Of a stretch of DNA of 41,302 nt, positions 24,186 through 31,297 are shown piece by piece. The stretch covers positions 1 through 41,302 of the forward strand of contig JBGSHY010000063.1 in the NCBI GenBank assembly GCA_041751995.1. The letters run 5' to 3'. The notes under the pieces were generated by a model. It was not told the origin of the DNA. It searched no databases and was given only the letters and a program-made list of their open reading frames with translations. The first letter of the stretch is position 1. Every line of letters begins with the position of its first letter. Made by a program: the position numbers and the translations under genes. This DNA comes from JANMEX01 sp041751995. Lineage in GTDB: Bacteria; Pseudomonadota; Alphaproteobacteria; Rhizobiales; Rhizobiaceae.

Positions 24186-24204
24186 ACGACAATTCGGCGG
24201 CACT

Positions 24205-24362
24205 CGCCCCCCTCTGTCAAGTTGTGACATCTCCCCCGCAAGGGGGGAGATCGGCGCTCCACGGCCTGCCGCCAATTGCCAAGCTAAAAAACTGGCGAAA
24301 GCCGTCGCGCAATCCGATCTCCCCCCCTGCGGGGGAGATGTCCGACAGGACAGAGGGGGGCG
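24205..24362. repeat. 158-bp inverted-repeat element between hisS and hisZ
   Basis: The ends are a perfect 14-bp inverted repeat (CGCCCCCCTCTGTC / GACAGAGGGGGGCG). Inside, two strong hairpins are built from GGGGGAGAT-type arms (about 24227-24251 and 24316-24342). It starts 20 bp after the hisS stop and ends 31 bp before the hisZ start. The sequence style matches an element I recall as abundant in Mesorhizobium-like genomes. No coding sequence is visible in it. Confidence 0.8.
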
Positions 24363-24393
24363 CCTCGCGCCGCGCTTGCGGGAGCATCACCCC

Positions 24394-25503
24394 ATGACCC
24401 GCGCTCCGTCCTTCGCAACCTCCCTCCAAGCCTACATGGCCGCCCGCAATACGACTGCGGTGACGATACCTGTCATCCAGCCTGCTGCCCCCTTCCTCGA
24501 TATGGCGGGCGAGGACTTGCGTCGCCGCATCTTCCTCACCGAATCCGAAACCGGCGAGACGCTGTGCTTGCGACCGGAGTTCACCATTCCGGTATGCCTC
24601 AACCACATTGCCGATGGCGCGGATACGCCGGCGCGGTACGCCTATCTTGGCGAAGTCTTCCGCCAGCGCCGCGTGGGCGGGTCTGAGTTTTTTCAGGCGG
24701 GGATCGAGGATCTGGGTGATCCGGATATCGCCACCACCGATGCGCGCTCGCTGGTCGAGGCGGTCGAGATGATGCGCCTTGCCGCGCCGAATGCCGGCAT
24801 TGAAATTTTGCTCGGCGACCAGACAGTATTTGAAGCGGTGCTGAAAGCACTTGGCCTGCCGCGCGGCTGGCGCATGCGTTTGGCCCGCACGTTTGGCAAT
24901 CCGGCGCTCTTGAAGGAAACGCTGAACGCACTTGCCGGTGAACGTCCGCTGCCGGACGTTGAACCCGCGTTGGCCAAATTTGCTGCCAAAGGCGAACAGG
25001 ATAAGCTCGCCGCAGCAATTGCCGCCGAGATGCAGTCGATCGGCTTTCCGGCCCACGCCGGACGCTCGGCCGATGACATCGCGGCGCGGCTGATTGAAAA
25101 GACCGAACTGGCTTCTGTGAAACTCTCGAAACGCCAGTTTGCCGCCTTGACCGAATTTTTGAGCATTCGCGAACCGCTGGCAACCGCTTCGGATCACCTC
25201 GCCAAATTCGCGGCCAAGGCGGACGTCGCGCTTGATATGGCGTTGGCGGCTTTCGCGACGCGGGCGGAGGAAATCGACCGGCTTGGCGTCGACAGCGGTG
25301 AAGTGATCTACGATGCCGCCTTCGGTCGCCCGCTGGACTATTACACCGGCCTCGTTTTCGAAATCCGCTCGCCGCAAAGCGCAACAAATCCGTTGGCCGG
25401 TGGCGGGCGCTATGACCGGCTGCTGACACTGCTCGGTGCGGAAAAAACCATTCCCGGCGTTGGCTTCTCGCTGTGGCTCGACCGGCTGGAGGCGCTGGCA
25501 TGA
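24394..25503 (+). CDS. hisZ: ATP phosphoribosyltransferase regulatory subunit
   Basis: A 369-residue HisZ, a catalytically inactive histidyl-tRNA synthetase paralogue. It is required for activity and feedback control of short-form HisG, the first enzyme of histidine synthesis. Synthetase-like remnants are seen in LRPEFTIPVCLNHIADG, FRQRRVGGSEFFQAGIEDLG and the C-terminal FGRPLDYYTGLVFEI and GGGRYDRLLTLLG. The anticodon-binding domain is absent, as expected. The start at 24394 has GGGAG upstream. The stop overlaps the hisG start (ATGA). Confidence 0.94.
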   Translation: MTRAPSFATSLQAYMAARNTTAVTIPVIQPAAPFLDMAGEDLRRRIFLTESETGETLCLRPEFTIPVCLNHIADGADTPARYAYLGEVFRQRRVGGSEFFQAGIEDLGDPDIATTDARSLVEAVEMMRLAAPNAGIEILLGDQTVFEAVLKALGLPRGWRMRLARTFGNPALLKETLNALAGERPLPDVEPALAKFAAKGEQDKLAAAIAAEMQSIGFPAHAGRSADDIAARLIEKTELASVKLSKRQFAALTEFLSIREPLATASDHLAKFAAKADVALDMALAAFATRAEEIDRLGVDSGEVIYDAAFGRPLDYYTGLVFEIRSPQSATNPLAGGGRYDRLLTLLGAEKTIPGVGFSLWLDRLEALA

Positions 25504-26198
25504 CGATCACAATCGCCGTACCATCCAAAGGCCGGATGAAGGATGATACACTCGCCGCCTTCGCCAAGGCCGGGCTCGAAGTGCTGCCGCAAAAGGATGC
25601 GCGTTCTTATCGCACCAAGGTCAAGGGCAGGGACGACATCGAAATTGCACTGCTGTCAGCCTCCGAAATCGCCCGCGAATTGGTGGCTGGCTCCATTGAC
25701 TTTGGCGTCACCGGTGAAGATCTGGTCCGCGAGGCCACAGTGGATTGGGCGGGCGCGATGGAGATTTGCGGGCGCCTCGGCTTTGGCCGCGCCGATGTGG
25801 TGGTCGCCGTACCGGACCATTGGCATGATGTGGAAACGATGGCGGATCTCGATGACGTTGCGGCGGATTTCCGCCACCGCCACGGCCGCCGTCTGCGCAT
25901 AGCCACCAAATACTGGCGGCTCACCCAGGGCTTCTTCAGCCAGAAGCATGGCATTCAGGTCTATCAGATTGTCGAGAGCCTCGGCGCAACCGAAGGCGCG
26001 CCTGCGGCCGGGCTGGCCGACCTGATAGTTGACATCACGTCGACCGGATCGACGCTCACTGCCAACAATCTGAAAATACTTGGTGATGGCGTAATCCTGG
26101 CCTCAGAAGCCTGTCTGGTGTTGTCACGTAAAAAGCGCAGCGAGGCCGATGAGGCTTCCATTGCCAACGTTCTCGAGGCCATGCGACGCGCACTTTAA
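25500..26198 (+). CDS. hisG: ATP phosphoribosyltransferase, short form
   Basis: A 232-residue HisG that condenses ATP with PRPP in the first step of histidine synthesis. Family segments are ITIAVPSKGRMKDDT, SIDFGVTGEDLVREA and LVDITSTGSTLTANNLKIL, the last being the PRPP-binding motif. The C-terminal ACT-like regulatory domain of the long form is missing, so the protein depends on HisZ, which is encoded immediately upstream with a 4-bp overlap. The stop codon overlaps that of the convergent PAP2 gene. Confidence 0.96.
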   Translation: MTITIAVPSKGRMKDDTLAAFAKAGLEVLPQKDARSYRTKVKGRDDIEIALLSASEIARELVAGSIDFGVTGEDLVREATVDWAGAMEICGRLGFGRADVVVAVPDHWHDVETMADLDDVAADFRHRHGRRLRIATKYWRLTQGFFSQKHGIQVYQIVESLGATEGAPAAGLADLIVDITSTGSTLTANNLKILGDGVILASEACLVLSRKKRSEADEASIANVLEAMRRAL

Positions 26199-27271
26199 AG
26201 CGGATGAGCGTTTCGCTTGACGTGCCAGCCGGTGAATTTCCATATCGCGATGATTGCGATCGCCGAGACATAGCCGTCTGACGCATAGTGCCAGCCAAGA
26301 TGAATTGATCCGATAAAAATCACTGCTGCAAATGCACCGGCCATCCATTTGAGGATTGCTTCGCCGTGGCGGGCAGCAAGAAACAACAGCACGGCAATGG
26401 CATTGTGCATGGAAGGCATGGCTGAAATGCCGGAAATGATCTGGTTCGTCGGGCTCGAATAGGCCTGCCACAGCCGGTCTCGCACATCCAGTGTGTGCAG
26501 CGGGCTTAGGATGTTGACCGCCTCAAGCTGTGCGACAAGCGCTGTAAATTCCGAAGTTCCGCCGTAAAGCCGGTCATAAAAGATCGGACCGACAGAAGAG
26601 TAGCCGACGGCGAGAATGCACCCGATCACAATCCATGCAAGGATGAACGATAAGAGGTAGCGATGCCGCCAGTCATTGTGGCCGGGAATCAGCGCCACCG
26701 CAGCAGTTGCGGTAAACACAATCGGGAACCAGAGGTAATAGATCTGGTCGATTTTGGCCGTGAAGGCGCCGTAGCCCGTCACTGAAGCCAAAAGCTCCCA
26801 TGGTGAATGGCCGAAGTGGAGTATCCGGTCGAACTCTGCAAGTGCGGCATCCCAAACAAACGGATTGAAATCCGGAATATGGGATTTGAAACTCGGGAAC
26901 GTGAACATGAAGACGCCGACCAGCAAAATTGTCGGTATCGCCCTGGCAAGATTGTCAGTGGAAAGTAGGACCTTGACGGAGTGGTCGACAGCACCGGCGA
27001 CGGATCTTGTCCGTGCAAAATTCACGGCAGTATGAGCCACCAGCGCGAACAGCAATGACAGCCCGCTGAACAGCAGCAACTGCACCAGAACAGCAACAGA
27101 CACGAGATTTGGATTGGGTAGAAAAACGGCATTTGCCGCAATAAACAGGACCGACAGCAGAACGAATGCAGCCTGCCCCTCAAGAAAGGGGGAATCGAGC
27201 CGTATATGGTGCCACCCGGGTCGGGCGGCCTTCATGTTGGAATCTTGCGACATGTGTCCGTTTGCCTTCAT
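26195..27271 (-). CDS. PAP2-superfamily membrane protein, inositolphosphotransferase-like
   Basis: A 358-residue protein with about six transmembrane segments (for example AAFVLLSVLFIAANAVF, AIPTILLVGVFMFTF, LLSFILAWIVIGCIL). The PAP2 catalytic pattern is in SAMPSMHNAIAVLL (motif 2) and GSIHLGWHYASDGY (motif 3). The SxPSMH form and the single widely separated motifs resemble the PAP2_3 / Aur1-like group. That group includes lipid phosphotransferases and lipid phosphatases of the inner membrane. Substrate is unknown. Starts at 27271, 27253 or 27235 are all possible. The gene stop overlaps the hisG stop by 3 bp in convergent arrangement. Confidence 0.82.
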   Translation of the reverse strand: MKANGHMSQDSNMKAARPGWHHIRLDSPFLEGQAAFVLLSVLFIAANAVFLPNPNLVSVAVLVQLLLFSGLSLLFALVAHTAVNFARTRSVAGAVDHSVKVLLSTDNLARAIPTILLVGVFMFTFPSFKSHIPDFNPFVWDAALAEFDRILHFGHSPWELLASVTGYGAFTAKIDQIYYLWFPIVFTATAAVALIPGHNDWRHRYLLSFILAWIVIGCILAVGYSSVGPIFYDRLYGGTSEFTALVAQLEAVNILSPLHTLDVRDRLWQAYSSPTNQIISGISAMPSMHNAIAVLLFLAARHGEAILKWMAGAFAAVIFIGSIHLGWHYASDGYVSAIAIIAIWKFTGWHVKRNAHPL

Positions 27272-27300
27272 TCCCCAGACTAGCGCCGCGTGGTTAAGAC

Positions 27301-27335
27301 AAAAATAAAGCCCGCAGTTTTGCCGCGGGCTTTTT
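27301..27335 (-). terminator. Bidirectional terminator downstream of doxX
   Basis: A 9-bp stem (AAAGCCCGC / GCGGGCTTT) with a 9-base loop. T-runs exist on both strands (TTTATTTTT when read on minus, TTTTT on plus). It serves the doxX-type gene that ends at 27360. Confidence 0.85.
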
Positions 27336-27359
27336 CCGTTGGTTAACTCTCAATGCGCT

Positions 27360-27755
27360 TTACGCGCGCTTTGCGTCAACCGACCAGGCGCCTGCACCAA
27401 TGGCGGCGAAGGCGAGCAAGCCACCGGCAAGGCCGAGGTTCTTGAAGAACATGATCATCTGCATCTGGTCGGTGCCGCCGGCCGATGCGGCATAGTGGAA
27501 CACAAAGCCGGTGAACACGGAGAATACAGCCAGGGCGGCAGCCGCCCATTTTGTCTGGAAGCCGACAAGCACGGCAACGCCAGCAACGACTTCAAAAATC
27601 GCCGCAGCCCAAGCCAGCAGCGTGCCGCCGGGCAGGCCCATGGCCGAAATGTAGCCGGCAGTGCCTTCGATGGCGCTGAACTTTGAAAGACCGGCAGGAA
27701 TGAAGACAATGGCAATCAGAATTCGGCCAAGAAGCATGAGAGCAGAATTTGACAT
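27360..27755 (-). CDS. DoxX family membrane protein
   Basis: A 131-residue inner-membrane protein with four hydrophobic segments. It matches the DoxX family pattern: an N-terminal LLGRILIAIVFIPAGLSKFS, then LLAWAAAIFEVVAGVAVLVG and MIMFFKNLGLAGGLLAFAAI, the latter containing the conserved FxKNLxxxGG motif. DoxX proteins are linked to redox stress or quinone-related functions in several bacteria, but their biochemistry is uncertain. The start at 27755 has AGGAGGG a few bases upstream. An AT-rich control region with an 11-bp inverted repeat lies upstream. Confidence 0.9.
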   Translation of the reverse strand: MSNSALMLLGRILIAIVFIPAGLSKFSAIEGTAGYISAMGLPGGTLLAWAAAIFEVVAGVAVLVGFQTKWAAAALAVFSVFTGFVFHYAASAGGTDQMQMIMFFKNLGLAGGLLAFAAIGAGAWSVDAKRA

Positions 27756-27813
27756 GGGATAACCCTCCTTTGTGTCAGGAGGCGTGCCTAGCAAAACCAG
27801 ACATGATATAAAA

Positions 27814-27854
27814 GTCGAACAATAATGACAGAATGTATACAAATATTGAACGAC
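27814..27854. promoter_or_regulatory. Inverted repeat upstream of doxX
   Basis: GTCGAACAATA and TATTGAACGAC are 11-bp arms with two mismatches, separated by 19 AT-rich bases, 59-99 bp upstream of the DoxX start. It is a plausible operator for a redox or MarR/TetR-type regulator; no regulator gene is adjacent. Confidence 0.4.
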
Positions 27855-27864
27855 AAGCGAACAT

Positions 27865-28212
27865 TCAACAGCCGTTTGGCTTCCACTCCAAAAGGAGCAT
27901 TCTTCCTGAAAGGTCACGGCGCAGAAGGGCACTGACCCGGTAGCGATCGGACTTGTCCTTGACGACGAGACAGAAGCGGAAATTCTTGCCGGCGATCTGG
28001 GTGGTTTCAACATCATGGATCGCGATGAGACGAACGCGGTCTTCACCGGCGAGCAGGTTCTTCAAGTCAATTGCCGCCCGCGCCATGGCCGAATTGTCTT
28101 CCTTGGCGCTGGACGTCGGGACATAACCGCCAAAGCTGAGATCGAAGAAAGCAGCCGCAGACAAAACGGGTGCAACGATTATGGCACTCAAAGCGATAAG
28201 ATGGAGTTTCAT
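27865..28212 (-). CDS. Exported cystatin-like protein
   Basis: A 115-residue protein with a Sec signal peptide (MKLHLIALSAIIVAPVLSAA). The mature part has the three landmarks of cystatins in the right order. These are an N-terminal Gly-Gly in FGGYVPTSS; a helix-like MARAAIDLKNLL; then the QxVxG-like hairpin TTQIAGKNFRF; and a late tryptophan in LLLEWKP. Cystatins inhibit papain-type cysteine proteases by inserting these loops into the active-site cleft. Bacterial members are uncommon. The comparison was made by eye against remembered plant and animal cystatins. It lies 109 bp upstream of doxX on the same strand. Confidence 0.6.
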   Translation of the reverse strand: MKLHLIALSAIIVAPVLSAAAFFDLSFGGYVPTSSAKEDNSAMARAAIDLKNLLAGEDRVRLIAIHDVETTQIAGKNFRFCLVVKDKSDRYRVSALLRRDLSGRMLLLEWKPNGC

Positions 28213-28374
28213 GGCATTTGCATGCGGGTGCGGAATGGCCAATGCTGCGCGGGCGCTGGTCGTTCTGCAGGGCAAACAGGATGTCGCATGAGCATGGCCT
28301 TTCCCGAAAGGCAAACATACTCCCAATTGCAAAATGCGCACCTGGGAACTCAATTTTTAGTTAATCAAACAGTT

Positions 28375-28405
28375 GCAAAAAAGGGCGGCATTGCTGCCGC
28401 CCTTT
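28375..28405 (-). terminator. Rho-independent terminator of groEL
   Basis: A perfect 11-bp stem (AAAGGGCGGCA / TGCCGCCCTTT) with a 4-base loop is followed on the minus strand by TTTTTT. It lies 32 bp after the groEL stop codon. Confidence 0.9.
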
Positions 28406-28436
28406 GATGAAATGCAAGCTTGAGGGCTTCGACTTC

Positions 28437-30089
28437 TTAGAAGTCCATGCCGCCCATGCCGCCGCCGCCCATGCCGCCTGGCATGCCGCCGCCCATGCCG
28501 CCGGAGTCCTTCTTCGGAGCATCGGCAATCATGGCTTCGGTGGTGATCAGCAGCGAGGCAACCGAGGCTGCATCCTGCAAGGCGGTGCGGACAACCTTGA
28601 CCGGGTCGACAATGCCCATGACGACCATGTCGCCATATTCACCGGTCTGCGCGTTGTAGCCATAGTTCGGGTTCTTGTTTTCAAGCACCTTGCCGACAAC
28701 AATCGATGCTTCCGCACCGGCGTTGGTGGCGATCTGGCGGGCCGGGGACTGCAGGGCGCGGCGAACGATGTTGATGCCGGCTTCCTGGTCGTCGTTGGCG
28801 CCCTTGACCTTGATGTTGACGGACGAGCGCAGCAAAGCCGAACCGCCGCCAGCGACAATGCCTTCTTCGACAGCAGCGCGGGTTGCGTTGAGCGCGTCGT
28901 CAACGCGGTCCTTCTTTTCCTTGACTTCGACTTCGGTCGAACCGCCGACCTTGATCACGGCGACGCCGCCGGCAAGCTTGGCAAGACGTTCCTGCAGCTT
29001 TTCCTTGTCGTAGTCGGACGTGGTCTCTTCGATCTGGCCCTTGATCTGTGCAACGCGGGCGGTGATTTCCGCCTTCTTGCCAGCGCCGTCGATGATGGTG
29101 GTGTTTTCCTTCGAGATCGAAATGCGCTTGGCGCGGCCGAGCATGGCCAGCGTCACGTTTTCGAGCTTGATGCCGATGTCTTCGGAAATCACCTGACCGC
29201 CGGTCAGGATCGCGATGTCTTCAAGCATCGCCTTGCGGCGATCGCCGAAGCCCGGCGCCTTGACAGCAGCAATCTTGAGGCCGCCGCGCAGCTTGTTGAC
29301 GACGAGCGTCGCAAGCGCTTCGCCTTCGACGTCTTCAGAAATGATGACGAGCGGCTTGGAGGTCTGCACAACAGCTTCGAGGATCGGCAGCATGGCCTGA
29401 AGGTTCGACAGCTTCTTCTCGTGGAGAAGGATGTAGGCGTCGTCGAGGTCTGCAACCATCTTGTCGGCGTTGGTCACGAAGTATGGCGACAGGTAGCCGC
29501 GGTCAAACTGCATGCCTTCGACAACTTCAAGCTCGGTCTCGGCGGTCTTGGCTTCTTCAACCGTGATGACGCCTTCATTGCCGACCTTCTGCATCGCCTT
29601 GGCGATCATTTCGCCAATGGTGGTTTCGCCGTTGGCCGAAATCGTGCCGACCTGGGCGACTTCTTCCGAAGTCTTGATCTTCTTGGCCTTCTTGATGAGA
29701 TCGGCGACGACCTCTGCAACAGCCAGATCAATGCCGCGCTTCAGGTCCATCGGGTTCATGCCGGCGGCAACAGCTTTGCCGCCTTCCTGAACGATCGACT
29801 GGGCCAGAACCGTTGCAGTTGTCGTGCCGTCGCCAGCGATATCGTTGGTCTTGGAAGCGACTTCGCGCAGCATCTGTGCGCCCATGTTTTCGAACTTGTC
29901 TTCCAGTTCGATTTCCTTGGCGACAGTCACGCCGTCCTTGGTGATGCGCGGTGCGCCGAACGACTTGTCGATGACAACATTACGGCCTTTCGGGCCGAGC
30001 GTCACCTTGACGGCGGTGGCGAGACTGTCGACGCCGCGCAGCATGCGCTCACGCGCGTCACGGCCGAATTTTACGTCTTTGGCAGCCAT
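28437..30089 (-). CDS. groEL: Chaperonin GroEL (Hsp60)
   Basis: A 550-residue chaperonin subunit that forms the double-ring ATP-driven folding chamber with GroES. It opens MAAKDVKFGRDARERML. The ATP site is seen in VTLGPKGRNVVIDK and AGDGTTTATVLAQSIV (with Asp of GDGTT). The GroEL signature is AAVEEGIVAGGGSALL, and the flexible Gly-Met tail (PGGMGGGGMGGMDF) is present. It follows groES by 44 bp, and a strong terminator follows. Rhizobia often carry several groEL copies; this one has CIRCE control. Confidence 0.98.
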   Translation of the reverse strand: MAAKDVKFGRDARERMLRGVDSLATAVKVTLGPKGRNVVIDKSFGAPRITKDGVTVAKEIELEDKFENMGAQMLREVASKTNDIAGDGTTTATVLAQSIVQEGGKAVAAGMNPMDLKRGIDLAVAEVVADLIKKAKKIKTSEEVAQVGTISANGETTIGEMIAKAMQKVGNEGVITVEEAKTAETELEVVEGMQFDRGYLSPYFVTNADKMVADLDDAYILLHEKKLSNLQAMLPILEAVVQTSKPLVIISEDVEGEALATLVVNKLRGGLKIAAVKAPGFGDRRKAMLEDIAILTGGQVISEDIGIKLENVTLAMLGRAKRISISKENTTIIDGAGKKAEITARVAQIKGQIEETTSDYDKEKLQERLAKLAGGVAVIKVGGSTEVEVKEKKDRVDDALNATRAAVEEGIVAGGGSALLRSSVNIKVKGANDDQEAGINIVRRALQSPARQIATNAGAEASIVVGKVLENKNPNYGYNAQTGEYGDMVVMGIVDPVKVVRTALQDAASVASLLITTEAMIADAPKKDSGGMGGGMPGGMGGGGMGGMDF

Positions 30090-30133
30090 ATCAATGGTCT
30101 CCGTTATGTAATTTCAGTTGAATGGATTGGGGT

Positions 30134-30430
30134 TCAGCCCAGAATGCCCATGATGTCGGATTCCTTCATGATCAGAAGGTCTTCGCCATTGAGCTTGACT
30201 TCGGTGCCGGACCACTTGCCGAACAGCACGCGGTCGCCAGCCTTGACGTCGAGGGCAACAAGCTTGCCTGCATCGTCACGGGCACCGGAACCAACAGCGA
30301 GGACTTCGCCTTCCTGCGGCTTTTCCTTGGCGGTGTCCGGAATGATGATGCCGCCGGCAGACTTTGCTTCGGATTCAACGCGGCGGACGACGACGCGGTC
30401 GTGCAGCGGGCGGAATTTCAATTTGGCCAT
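30134..30430 (-). CDS. groES: Co-chaperonin GroES
   Basis: A 98-residue GroES, the lid of the GroEL chamber. Family features are FRPLHDRVVVRRVE at the N-terminus, the mobile loop region AKSAGGIIIPDTAKEKPQ, and GDRVLFGKWSGTEVKL near the end. It is the first gene of the groESL operon, with a CIRCE operator 52 bp upstream and a heat-shock type promoter just beyond. Confidence 0.98.
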   Translation of the reverse strand: MAKLKFRPLHDRVVVRRVESEAKSAGGIIIPDTAKEKPQEGEVLAVGSGARDDAGKLVALDVKAGDRVLFGKWSGTEVKLNGEDLLIMKESDIMGILG

Positions 30431-30481
30431 AGTTGCAAACCTTTTGATTGTACGAAATTGGGAGCCGGATATCCGGCAGCG

Positions 30482-30508
30482 TTAGCACTCGCCAATGGTG
30501 AGTGCCAG
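30482..30508 (-). promoter_or_regulatory. CIRCE operator (HrcA site)
   Basis: TTAGCACTC, nine bases, then GAGTGCCAG. The left arm is a perfect consensus match and the right arm has two differences from GAGTGCTAA. The site lies between the promoter and groES, where HrcA represses groESL. Confidence 0.92.
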
Positions 30509-30517
30509 CTGAGGTCG

Positions 30518-30546
30518 AAATAGGGATGGCAGCGCGGCTTGTCAAG
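30518..30546 (-). promoter_or_regulatory. Heat-shock (sigma-32 type) promoter of groESL
   Basis: On the minus strand CTTGAC (30541-30546) is followed after 16 bases by CCTATTT (30518-30524). This is close to the alphaproteobacterial RpoH consensus CTTGAC-N17-CYTATNT. The CIRCE site follows within 10 bases, so both induction and repression are likely. Confidence 0.7.
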
Positions 30547-30687
30547 AACCATGGGAGGCGGAGCAGGACCGGTATTGGATTAAAATCGGCAACCTGGAAG
30601 TTCAAACGGTCCGTCCGGTAACAACTTGTTATGAGTTGCATACTACCAATGCGGGAGGACGGTGGAAATTGCGGACAGGTATTGAAG

Positions 30688-31116
30688 ATGTCAGGGCTGC
30701 CAAAATATCTGCGCGACAGGTCCGGGAGCTTCTCTGTTGCGACAGCGCTGATGATTTTGCCGGCGTTGACCGGTGTCCTGGTTGCCTACGACTATTCCCG
30801 GTTTGACCAGTTGAAAAGCCACCTCCGTGCCGCCGTACAAGCTGCTGGGCCAATGACAATGATGGCCTTGCCAATGGGCCATATCAAAGAAGACGGCTTG
30901 GATGCCTACGCCAAGGATTCCGTTTTGGCCAATCTTGGAGATGAATACGCCGCTGATTTGCGTGTCCATGTCGAATTGACCCGAAATGAAACGGGAAAAA
31001 TCGAAACGGCAACATTCAACACGTCTTTGCAATACAAGCCCGTTACAGGTCCTTTGCTGGCTGTCTTTGAGGGAAAGTCTTCGAAAGACTATTCCTGGAC
31101 TGCCCGAACTCCCTGA
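30688..31116 (+). CDS. Short TadG/TadE-like protein without vWA domain
   Basis: A 142-residue protein. An N-terminal hydrophobic segment (SGSFSVATALMILPALTGVL) is followed by YDYSRFDQLKSHLRAAVQAA. This matches the N-terminal plan of TadG-type pseudopilin-related proteins: a basic start, a membrane helix, D-Y-S, then a helix of would-be D-A-A residues. The C-terminal part (FNTSLQYKPVTGPLLAVFEG) resembles residues about 108-125 of the larger gene downstream. It therefore looks like a short paralogue lacking the von Willebrand domain. The start is uncertain: ATG at 30688 lacks a strong ribosome site, and ATGs at 30631 and 30649 are in frame. It is divergent from groES. Confidence 0.65.
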   Translation: MSGLPKYLRDRSGSFSVATALMILPALTGVLVAYDYSRFDQLKSHLRAAVQAAGPMTMMALPMGHIKEDGLDAYAKDSVLANLGDEYAADLRVHVELTRNETGKIETATFNTSLQYKPVTGPLLAVFEGKSSKDYSWTARTP

Positions 31117-31297
31117 TTGCGAATCCGGAAGCGAAGATGCCGTTCGCCGAACTTGGGCCTCATGGTTACCAATTCCTGATTTCGATTAACACAAATTACA
31201 CCCTGCAGTTTTCCAGATTGGTAATCGGTTTTTGTTAGTTTCGAAGAGATTGACCGCGTTCCATCGGGAAACGTGGCATTTGAGGCAGGGTCGGCAA

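Noticed and set aside
28404..30485. A very long open frame on the plus strand opposite groEL and groES
   Set aside because: It is antisense to two certain genes, has no recognisable domain, and is explained by the strong codon bias of high-GC coding DNA.
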